From NCBI RefSeq assembly GCF_003438995.1, contig NZ_QSUN01000042.1:1-18439 (forward strand): DNA of 18,439 bases, read 5' to 3'. A program made the position numbers and the translations under genes. Shown piece by piece: positions 7,591-14,780 of the stretch. The DNA is from Bacteroides sp. OM05-12 (GTDB taxonomy: Bacteria > Bacteroidota > Bacteroidia > Bacteroidales > Bacteroidaceae). The notes under the pieces were generated by a model. The model was not told where the DNA came from. It made no database searches and saw only the letters and a program-made list of their open reading frames with translations. Within the stretch, counting starts at the first letter, position 1; the number at the start of each line of letters is the position of its first letter.

Positions 7591-7812
7591 ATGTCTATAA
7601 TTGTGAATCTTGATATAATGATGGCAAAGAGAAAAATCTCTCTCAACGAATTGTCCGAGCGGGTAGATATAACCCCTGCCAATCTATCCATATTAAAAAC
7701 CGGAAAGGCAAAAGCCATACGATTCTCTACATTGGAAGCTATTTGCAAGGAACTTGACTGTCAACCGGGAGATATATTGGAATTTAAAGATGATGGTAAG
7801 CCATCGGAATAA
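7591..7812 (+). CDS. YozG-like Cro/C1-type HTH regulator
   Basis: A 73-residue protein that is almost entirely a helix-turn-helix domain. The segment LNELSERVDITPANLSILKT (about 19-38) is the HTH, followed by the family signature of the YozG group, KAKAIRFSTLEAICKEL and CQPGDILEF. A good ribosome-binding site AAGGAG (7581-7586) lies 4 bp before the ATG, which makes this start preferable to the internal ATGs at 7618 and 7621. It has no sensor domain, so a signal probably comes through a partner such as the DUF2975 protein. It is last in its operon, and the twin palindromes at 5448-5520 are its likely operators. Confidence 0.92.
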   Translation: MSIIVNLDIMMAKRKISLNELSERVDITPANLSILKTGKAKAIRFSTLEAICKELDCQPGDILEFKDDGKPSE

Positions 7813-7913
7813 AATTATATCATCAGCAAGGCTATGTAAAATTGTCGCTTTATCATTCAGAAAATCAGAAATGATTGATCTGTAAAATCATACATTTATC
7901 CATAGCTTTTCAG

Positions 7914-7966
7914 CATACGGTCGATTGTCTACAAACTCCTATCGTTTGCGAACAATCGACCGTATG
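7914..7966. repeat. Hairpin I of a three-hairpin intergenic element
   Basis: CATACGGTCGATTGT (7914-7928) and ACAATCGACCGTATG (7952-7966) are perfect 15-bp arms. Inside, after a 3x3 internal loop, CAAAC (7932-7936) pairs with GTTTG (7944-7948) around a 7-nt loop. TTTG follows. Confidence 0.85.
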
Positions 7967-7979
7967 TTTGTCTACAATC

Positions 7980-8029
7980 GACCTGATGTTTTTTTAAACA
8001 TCAAGGTGTTTGTAAAAAACATCGAGGTC
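7980..8029. repeat. Hairpin II of the element
   Basis: 7980-7994 pairs with 8014-8029 over 15 bp with one bulged G (8024). Inside, AAACA (7996-8000) pairs with TGTTT (8007-8011) around a 6-nt loop. The build matches hairpin I: 15-bp outer stem, 5-bp inner stem, small loop. An ACAATCGACC copy from hairpin I recurs just before it (7974-7983). Confidence 0.8.
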
Positions 8030-8035
8030 ATTTTT

Positions 8036-8142
8036 CGCCTAAGGGAGCGTTGGCTATCACTCAAGGGAGCAACGGATAACACTCAAGGGAGCGATTGCTT
8101 ACATCTACCGGAGCGTAAGGCATCACTCCCTTAGGCGTTTTT
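8036..8142 (+). terminator. Hairpin III, long terminator-like stem enclosing 22-bp repeats
   Basis: CGCCTAAGGGAG (8036-8047) and CTCCCTTAGGCG (8126-8137) are perfect 12-bp arms, followed by TTTTT (8138-8142). The position after the YozG-like gene fits a transcription terminator for that operon. The 78-nt interior is unusually long and itself structured. Confidence 0.6.
8041..8128. repeat. Four contiguous 22-bp tandem units
   Basis: Units at 8041-8062, 8063-8084, 8085-8106 and 8107-8128 share a GGAGC near the start, and three of them end in ACTC. Their variable middles are complementary in pairs: CGTTG in unit 1 with CAACG in unit 2, and GAT..CTTAC in unit 3 with GTAAG..ATC in unit 4. Confidence 0.8.
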
Positions 8143-8475
8143 AGCTTGCTTATTTTGCCTGTTTAGCTGTTTTCAACTTTTACTTCAACTTGCCTTCACC
8201 TTATCACTTTTTGATTATTCATTGTTGATTGACAAATAGTTACAGTGAAAGTAACTTTTTAAAGAACTTGCACTACTGTGAAAGACAGAATTAATACGGA
8301 CAAAACAGCTAATCATCCCGGCTGTTTAAGATAAATCATCCGGCTGTGCAGCATAGTTTTCCATAACCGATATTAGCACGAATATGTCTTAAAAAAAGAA
8401 TAAAGTTATATAATATCCTTGTCGTTTTTATAAAAAAGCTGTAATATTGAGGATGAATTACATAAAAGTATTTTT
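8143..8475. other. Intergenic region upstream of the TPR-AraC gene
   Basis: No gene seen. It contains a stem AGTTAC-7nt-GTAACT followed by T4 (8238-8260), possibly a weak terminator. It also has a 7-bp hairpin AAACAGC/GCTGTTT (8303-8327) and a near-direct repeat AATCATC(C)CGGCTGT at 8311-8325 and 8334-8347. A weak -7-like TATCCTTG lies at 8414-8421 without a clear -33 box. Confidence 0.55.
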
Positions 8476-10215
8476 TTGAAAAGAACAGTCTTAATATTTA
8501 TCCTCATTTTTATCTCCATTACGACTCACGTAATGGCTAAAAATCGCTATGACCAAGCCTATGAATCATTTAAATCGCTTTCAAACAGTAAGCTGATAGA
8601 TATAGGCGATAGATATTATGACAAAGAAGTCATGGACAGCGCACTCATTTGCTACACGATAGTATCTCGTAGATATGACACTCATATGCCACATGAAGAC
8701 AAGAAACTTTCCGCTTATGCCTATATGCGTTTGGGTAATATACACTACATCATGTACAACTATGTACAGGCACAAGATATGTATTTACAAAGCCTCGAAG
8801 TGTGTAAAGAGTGTGATCTCGACTCAATAATACCGAGAGTTTACAATAACCTGGGAAATATTTATTCTTCTTTCAACGACTTTAAGAAAGCCGAGAATTA
8901 CTACAAACAAGCGTATAAAAATAGTCAAACAATTGCAGACAGCAGCCTGAGCAAGATAATTCTTAATAACTTAATAGGGGTATATTGTAATCTGAATGAT
9001 AATAAAACACTGAAATACTATCTCAACCTGTCCGACCAAACTTTAAAAGACAGTAACAACGATTATTTCAACATATCCGCCAAAGGCGTATGGAATCTCA
9101 ATGAAGGCAATTATCCTACCTCCATCCGGTATCAAAAAAGAGCACTCCATCTTGCTGACTCGCTTCATCTGGATCCTTTATACGAATGTTCTGCACTGAC
9201 CAATATTTCCGACGCTTTTATGAATATGCAAAGATATGATTCGGCAGAATGCTATTTGCTGAAATGTGCGGACATAGCTGTGGAGAACAGACTGCTGGAT
9301 ATGCAAATCAATATCTATCGCGAACTGTCTTATGTCTATAACATACAGAACAAGGCGGATAAGTTCCTGCATTACACTAAGCTTTATCAAAATATCAACG
9401 ATTCCATCAAAGGAATGCGGGGCTACCGCAGCATCAAAAACGTGGAGTTTCTATTTGAAATGAATCAAATTGATAAACAGATAACCGCTATGCGCATGGA
9501 GCAGCTTCTAAAGGATGCACGCTACGCCAACCAACAACTTATCTTGCTTATCGTATGCATTACATTAGCCATGATTACCTTGTTCCTCATATTGACTTAC
9601 CGGCAAAAACATCAACTGCAACGAAGCTACAAAGATATATTCAAAAGAAACCAGGAGATAGTAGAATCCGATAAACAAGCTAAACAACGAGATTTGAAAT
9701 ACAAAGAGGAAATCAAGAAAAAGGATGAATCTATCGCACAATTGCAACAACAGATTGCAGAGTTATCCATAGACAATGTTGATGATCCTGAACTACCAGC
9801 CAACGTAGAGCCGAAGCCTAACGGAGATCCACCTCAGAAATATCAGGGAAGTTCATTAAGCAAAGAGCAGAAGGAACAACTTCTTCAGGCTATCAATGAA
9901 GTTATGGATAATACATTGGAGTTCTGCAATGTGGACTTCACACTCGAAAAGATGGCTTATCTAACAAACTCTAAAACAAAATATGTATCACAAATAATCA
10001 ATGAAGTCTACGGAAAGAACTTCAACCGTTTTGTTAACGAGTACCGAATCAAAGAAGCCCGCTCGCGCTTAATGAATACAGAAACTTACGGAAACTATAC
10101 AGTCAAAGCTATTGCCCAAAGCGTTGGATTCAAATCAAACACCAACTTCAACCAACTATTCAAAGAGTTAACAGGCATTACCCCTTCCATGTATCAGGAC
10201 ATGGCGCAAGGGTAA
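8476..10215 (+). CDS. Membrane-anchored TPR regulator with AraC-type DNA-binding domain
   Basis: A 579-residue single-chain sensor-regulator. Residues 1-21 look like a signal sequence (KR, then hydrophobic, VMA). Tetratricopeptide-type repeats fill about 45-310; the clearest are AYMRLGNIHYIMYNYVQAQ and VYNNLGNIYSSFNDFKKAE. A transmembrane helix lies at about 353-375, a charged coiled coil at 376-432, and an AraC-type double helix-turn-helix at about 480-577, ending GITPSMYQ. TPRs would lie in the periplasm and the DNA-binding end in the cytoplasm. The start is uncertain. TTG at 8476 gives a complete signal sequence but has no ribosome-binding site. An ATG at 8453 is out of frame by one base at a T7 tract. 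Target genes are likely the three exported proteins downstream. Confidence 0.87.
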   Translation: MKRTVLIFILIFISITTHVMAKNRYDQAYESFKSLSNSKLIDIGDRYYDKEVMDSALICYTIVSRRYDTHMPHEDKKLSAYAYMRLGNIHYIMYNYVQAQDMYLQSLEVCKECDLDSIIPRVYNNLGNIYSSFNDFKKAENYYKQAYKNSQTIADSSLSKIILNNLIGVYCNLNDNKTLKYYLNLSDQTLKDSNNDYFNISAKGVWNLNEGNYPTSIRYQKRALHLADSLHLDPLYECSALTNISDAFMNMQRYDSAECYLLKCADIAVENRLLDMQINIYRELSYVYNIQNKADKFLHYTKLYQNINDSIKGMRGYRSIKNVEFLFEMNQIDKQITAMRMEQLLKDARYANQQLILLIVCITLAMITLFLILTYRQKHQLQRSYKDIFKRNQEIVESDKQAKQRDLKYKEEIKKKDESIAQLQQQIAELSIDNVDDPELPANVEPKPNGDPPQKYQGSSLSKEQKEQLLQAINEVMDNTLEFCNVDFTLEKMAYLTNSKTKYVSQIINEVYGKNFNRFVNEYRIKEARSRLMNTETYGNYTVKAIAQSVGFKSNTNFNQLFKELTGITPSMYQDMAQG

Positions 10216-10218
10216 AGA

Positions 10219-10279
10219 TTGTTTTCATATCCATAATCGTGATTTTGTTTTCATTTAATGCCTTTAAAGTTGTTTTTCC
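10219..10279. repeat. Three phased direct repeats before the surface-protein genes
   Basis: TTGTTTTCAT at 10219-10228 and 10245-10254, and TTGTTTTTCC at 10270-10279, spaced 26 and 25 bp. The last overlaps the -33 box. AraC-type proteins often bind direct repeats, so these are candidate regulator sites. Confidence 0.5.
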
Positions 10280-10300
10280 AGAATCTATAGTATTAATTTG
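10270..10300 (+). promoter_or_regulatory. Promoter of the surface-protein genes
   Basis: TTG at 10270-10272, a 20-nt spacer, then TTAATTTG at 10293-10300, one base from the Bacteroides -7 consensus. This places the transcription start after 10300 and supports the ATG at 10346. Confidence 0.65.
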
Positions 10301-10345
10301 CCAATAGTGGTAAAAATGTATTATTTATCTAAATTCATTAAGGTT

Positions 10346-12817
10346 ATGAGAAAAATCTACTTTTATTTAATTGCGACAGCTTTATTGGCCGTAAGTACAG
10401 GATTAAAGGCAGAAGACGTCAAGACGTTTTATGCAGCAGTTTGCTCGGATATTATGGGGAATATTGAGCCAAATGGTATTATTTCATTAAAGTCTTCCGA
10501 TCTTTATAATTATCAAGAAGAGGTAAATAAGGTTGTATCTATGGATGACCTTGTTGATGCAGCAGCTATGGCGGAAGGTAAATATTATGCGATGTGCAAG
10601 GATGATATGATGGAGACATCTACTAAATTCCGTACAATCGACTTTGAAACGGGTCAGACAGCAGATTTAGGAGACGCAACCGCCCTCTATGATATGACTT
10701 ATGACACTTCATCCAAAACAATGTATGGGATCAATAATAACGATGATGGTAGTCAATTGTACTCCATAAACCTGGCAAACGGAAAAGTAACCGAGATAGC
10801 CAAATGGGATGGAATATGGTTTATAGGTATAGCAGCAGATGGAAAAGGAAACCTGTATGTAATGGCCGATGATAATAAATTGTATTCCATTAATCTTGGA
10901 AATAAGCAATATACAGAAACTATAGCCTTACAGGGTGATCTCATGCCCTATGGATATGGTCACCAATCGGTTGAGTTTGAAGGCAATACGCTTTATTGGT
11001 TAGGAAACAATGCTGATGGGGATGCTTTTCTTGCAACAATCAATATGAGCGATGGAACCGTAACCAATAAGGGAGAAGGTTTTCTTAAAACGAAATATGG
11101 TTATGTAACATTAACCGGTCTTTGTTTCTCCATGGCCACAGGTGGTGGCGGTACAGATCCCGAACCGGAACCGGATTACACGAAAGTATCAATCGTCGAA
11201 ACTTGGGGAGACATAATGGGCACCACCGATACAATCACGAAAAGAGAAATCTATTTCTACGATACCGATAACAATATATTACGCCGCATTCAAGAGGGAA
11301 CTGCAACTCTTACCGAAGGAGGAAAAGAATTCACATGGATTCCTATGTCTTACTGGACTTATACCTATAACGATCAAAAGCAATTGACAGAGATGTTTTA
11401 TCGTCAATACGGAAAATATGACGGCGATGATATGGCTTGGAGCGATGATATCAAAGGCAAAGAAACTTATAAATATAATGAGAATGGAAAGCTCATCGAA
11501 AAGACAGATGAATCAAGACATTATGTTTATGAATGGGAAGGTAATAACATCGTCAAAGATACCATGTTTTCTGCTTTTTCAGGTGATATGATTTCTTGCG
11601 CTGAATACTCCGACTTCTTAGAAGGAGTTGCTAATTGCCCTCAAAAAGTAGTTAGCAACGGAGCATATGAAAGCAACATATTTACAGCAACCTACACTTA
11701 TGATAACAATCATAACAAGCTTACTTATATCGTTTTGAACTCAAAAGGCGAGAACAAATCAAAAGAAGAATGGAAATATAATGATGCAGGACAACTGATT
11801 GAAAATACAACCTATAAAGTTAAAAACAAGGAATACGTTCCCGTATCGAAGACTGTATATACCATCGACGGCAATAAGACGAAAGCGCAAACATTGGAAT
11901 ATTCCGAATATATCAATGCAGATGGAGAAGAGATAAAAGAATGGTCAACCAAGCCGACCTATACCGTAACAATTACTTCTGAATTTTACGGAACGACAGC
12001 ACCGGGTAATCTGGAAGTAACGAAAGTCGACGGAAAAACAAATACGGTTCAATTAGCCTTCGATGCTCCCGACAGACTATCCATAGAAGATCCTGCGTAC
12101 GACATATACCGTCAAGGTACAAAGATAGGACGCGCGACACTCGATCAGGCAAAGGGTAAATATGTATATACAGACGAACTGGTGTGGAATGGGACGTACG
12201 ACTATTTCGTGCAAACAGTAAATAACGAGGAAGAAACGGAAAGATATAATATCTCCAATGTAGTAACATATGATATTTATACAGAACTTCCGCCTGTAAC
12301 CAATGTTCACTATGTTTCCCATGAAATTGTGGACAAAAACTATCAAGTGACAATCGGTTGGGATGCCCCTGTGACCGATCTTTATATTGTAAGTTATAAT
12401 ATATTCCGTGGTAAAGACCATAAGTCACCGGATGTAAAAGTAACCGAAGGAACTCCGCTGCCGACTAGTGCCATAGTAGATTTCGGAGGCGCGGAATATA
12501 CTACATCCGAGAAATATGATATCATCGTAGAAACAGTCTACAATATCGGAAAAATCAAAGCCGATCCGGTAGAAATAGATTTGGCTAATTATGTCTCCAT
12601 CAATAATAACAACTTGAAAGACCTTATCCAAGTAGAAGGTAATATGATCTTCGTCAACGGAGAGGTTTCAGTAGAGATTATCGGAACAAACGGTATGATT
12701 ATTAATCGCTATGCAAATGTACCAATGATTGATACCACAGCATTACCGCAAGGTATTTATATTCTGAAAGTAGATTGCAACAGAGAGGTATATACTATGA
12801 AAATGGTTAAAAGGTGA
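10346..12817 (+). CDS. Exported multidomain surface protein with FnIII domains and sorting-type tail
   Basis: An 823-residue protein. Residues 1-22 form a signal peptide (cleavage after LKA). About 23-262 resembles a beta-propeller, with repeated YSINL and NLYVMADDNKLYSINL-type strands. A Gly/Pro-rich linker (GGGG at 266-269, DPEPEPDY at 271-278) leads to a region of about 265 residues with YD-like strands such as YTYNDQKQL, YKYNENGKL and WKYNDAGQL, common in Bacteroides surface proteins. Two fibronectin III-like domains follow (about 553-650 and 650-746), each with a WDAP- or FDAP-type strand and a YDIYRQGTKIG/YNIFRG strand. The last 75 residues (FVNGEVSVEIIGTNGMI..., ending LPQGIYILKV..MKMVKR) resemble a type IX sorting tail. 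The ATG at 10346 is preferred; an in-frame TTG at 10298 lies in the promoter. Binding function unknown. Confidence 0.83.
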   Translation: MRKIYFYLIATALLAVSTGLKAEDVKTFYAAVCSDIMGNIEPNGIISLKSSDLYNYQEEVNKVVSMDDLVDAAAMAEGKYYAMCKDDMMETSTKFRTIDFETGQTADLGDATALYDMTYDTSSKTMYGINNNDDGSQLYSINLANGKVTEIAKWDGIWFIGIAADGKGNLYVMADDNKLYSINLGNKQYTETIALQGDLMPYGYGHQSVEFEGNTLYWLGNNADGDAFLATINMSDGTVTNKGEGFLKTKYGYVTLTGLCFSMATGGGGTDPEPEPDYTKVSIVETWGDIMGTTDTITKREIYFYDTDNNILRRIQEGTATLTEGGKEFTWIPMSYWTYTYNDQKQLTEMFYRQYGKYDGDDMAWSDDIKGKETYKYNENGKLIEKTDESRHYVYEWEGNNIVKDTMFSAFSGDMISCAEYSDFLEGVANCPQKVVSNGAYESNIFTATYTYDNNHNKLTYIVLNSKGENKSKEEWKYNDAGQLIENTTYKVKNKEYVPVSKTVYTIDGNKTKAQTLEYSEYINADGEEIKEWSTKPTYTVTITSEFYGTTAPGNLEVTKVDGKTNTVQLAFDAPDRLSIEDPAYDIYRQGTKIGRATLDQAKGKYVYTDELVWNGTYDYFVQTVNNEEETERYNISNVVTYDIYTELPPVTNVHYVSHEIVDKNYQVTIGWDAPVTDLYIVSYNIFRGKDHKSPDVKVTEGTPLPTSAIVDFGGAEYTTSEKYDIIVETVYNIGKIKADPVEIDLANYVSINNNNLKDLIQVEGNMIFVNGEVSVEIIGTNGMIINRYANVPMIDTTALPQGIYILKVDCNREVYTMKMVKR

Positions 12818-12837
12818 TCTATTAATTAAGTAATAAC

Positions 12838-12877
12838 AGGAGGTTGTGTCAAAATGCTGGCACAACCCCCTTTGTCT
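12838..12877 (+). terminator. Terminator-like hairpin between two surface-protein genes
   Basis: 12838-12848 pairs with 12861-12871 (11 positions, one A/C mismatch), GC-rich at the base, followed by a short T-rich stretch. The weak T-run suggests partial read-through, which would lower expression of the next two genes rather than separate them fully. No convincing promoter is visible before 12889. Confidence 0.6.
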
Positions 12878-12888
12878 AATCCTCATTT

Positions 12889-14760
12889 ATGCAGAAATAC
12901 ATTATATTCTTTACTTTATTGCTTCTCTGTTTAGCAACCAAAAGCCAGGATATCTACTACCAGAATGATTTCAATAAAGGTATTTCCTATGACTTTACAC
13001 TAATAGATGGAGACGAGAATCCCGTTATAATGGGAGATTTCAATAATATTATTACCCCCAGCGGTAGTTGGTTTTCAGCACCGGTGGATACTCGGGAAAA
13101 TCTGTGTGCAATGAGTACTTCCCACTGCCAATATGATTTTTTCTCGGACAATTGGTTGATTACGCCTTCCATCCATATCGAATCCGGTGAAGCATGGTTG
13201 AAATGGGATGCCCGTTCTATTCATAATAACTTACGTGACGGATATAAAGTAATGATATCTGTGACGGATAAAAGCACGGACAGTTTCACTGAGATATTCT
13301 CCCTAACCGAAGAAAATTATTCATGGAATACCCATCTGGTTTCTTTGAAAGAATATGTGGGAAAAGACATCTATATTGCCTTTGTTCTCAACAGTAAAAA
13401 TAAATTCCTATTGGCTATTGACAATTTAGTCGTAGGCATGCTTTCCTCCATTGCATTAACAGGTATCGATGAGACGCGTCGGTTTGCAGGCGATACCGGG
13501 AATGCAGCTATTAAAGGTCGTTTACGGAATGATGGAAAAACATTCGTTTTAAAGGAAATCATTTGCAAAGACCATGAAAATGTAACTGCCACTCAAACTT
13601 TCGAGAACATCACCTTACAGCCAGGTGAAGAACAAGCATTCGAGCTTACCGTTCCTATTCAAGCAGGCAAAATAGCCCGTTATGCATTGGAAGCCGTAAC
13701 TGATGAAACAAGCGTTGTTTTTTTAGAGGATAGCATCGTTTGCTCCTATTTCCCACGTAAATTAGTAGCCGAAGAATACACCGGTATGTGGTGTAATAAT
13801 TGCCCGGATGGGGCTGTGTGGTTAAACCAATTGAAGGCAAGATATAAAGATGAAGTTATCACGATAGCGGCTCATTACGGAGATCCTCTTGCTTATAACG
13901 TTTATGTAAAAGGACTTGATCGTTATTTGTTTAGTTTCCCTTCTTTTATCTATAACCGAGACATAAGTGATATTCAAAACTCCATGCACGATAATTCTCC
14001 ATTACGTGGCACTCTAATGGAACCTACTTTAGCAAAAGTAGACTTGACAGCAGATTACAATGAAAAAAATATTTCCCTAGCGACAGAAGCCAAAGTCGTT
14101 TTTGCCGAAGATTACGACAATTCGGATGATACTTATAGATTAGGATTTGCCCTTATCGAAAAAGAAGTGATCAATTACGACGACAAACAAAAAAACTCGT
14201 CATCTATTCCTCAAAAAGGTGAATATTATTATATGCCGAACAGTATACCGTATGATTTAATGGTGTACCATGATGTAGCCAAAGGAACCTCGAGTGCATT
14301 CAGCGGCGTGGAGAACAGTCTTCCCGAGCAGATTGAGGCATACAAAGAATATACATTCGAATACCGGATTGATGTACCGGAAACGGTTATCGACAAAGAC
14401 AACATTGAGGTCATCGTATTTGTCTTGAATACGATGACAGGAGGTATTATGAATGCAGACAAAGTGCATCCGGTCACTTCAACTGTAAACATTCACAACG
14501 CAGCGGCAATAGGAGATGAGGTAAAACTTTATCAAGATCATGTCACAAGGAATTTGATCGTAGAGCTCGGCAGTTCCGATGAAGCAGCACCTTATACCAT
14601 CAATCTAATCAATCCAGAAGGAAAGTTACTTTATAAGATCGAAGAAAAAGAAAATAGTTGCAGTATTCCTGCAAACCACTTGCCCTCTGCATCCGGCTGT
14701 TATCTTGTTCAAATCATCCAAACTAACCGAAGTTTGACTAAAAAAATTGTTTTATATTAA
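12889..14760 (+). CDS. Exported choice-of-anchor J / Omp28-like protein with sorting-type tail
   Basis: A 623-residue protein. Signal peptide about 1-19. Residues about 24-185 resemble the choice-of-anchor J (cleaved adhesin) jelly-roll: YYQNDFNKGISYDFTLIDGD at the start, SDNWLITPSI in the middle and LLAIDNLVVG at the end. About 187-275 is a beta-sandwich. About 285-540 resembles Omp28-related outer-membrane proteins. It begins with a thioredoxin-like EEYTGMWCNNCPDG in which C302 and C305 form a CxxC pair, followed by an AAHYGDPLAY strand. The last 75 residues form a type IX-like tail ending TKKIVLY, with a degenerate LYQDHVTRNLIV start. It is 71 bp after the previous gene and 20 bp before the next. 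A redox or disulfide role is possible but unproven. Confidence 0.83.
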   Translation: MQKYIIFFTLLLLCLATKSQDIYYQNDFNKGISYDFTLIDGDENPVIMGDFNNIITPSGSWFSAPVDTRENLCAMSTSHCQYDFFSDNWLITPSIHIESGEAWLKWDARSIHNNLRDGYKVMISVTDKSTDSFTEIFSLTEENYSWNTHLVSLKEYVGKDIYIAFVLNSKNKFLLAIDNLVVGMLSSIALTGIDETRRFAGDTGNAAIKGRLRNDGKTFVLKEIICKDHENVTATQTFENITLQPGEEQAFELTVPIQAGKIARYALEAVTDETSVVFLEDSIVCSYFPRKLVAEEYTGMWCNNCPDGAVWLNQLKARYKDEVITIAAHYGDPLAYNVYVKGLDRYLFSFPSFIYNRDISDIQNSMHDNSPLRGTLMEPTLAKVDLTADYNEKNISLATEAKVVFAEDYDNSDDTYRLGFALIEKEVINYDDKQKNSSSIPQKGEYYYMPNSIPYDLMVYHDVAKGTSSAFSGVENSLPEQIEAYKEYTFEYRIDVPETVIDKDNIEVIVFVLNTMTGGIMNADKVHPVTSTVNIHNAAAIGDEVKLYQDHVTRNLIVELGSSDEAAPYTINLINPEGKLLYKIEEKENSCSIPANHLPSASGCYLVQIIQTNRSLTKKIVLY

Positions 14761-14780
14761 TTTTATTATACGCTAAGATT

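Noticed and set aside
7925..8134. 69-residue open frame in the hairpin region
   Set aside because: It begins at a TTG inside one hairpin arm and runs through the three hairpins and 22-bp repeats; the DNA is better explained by inverted repeats.
10298..10345. Upstream TTG start for the first surface protein
   Set aside because: It lies in the -7 box and would place 16 residues before a standard signal peptide.
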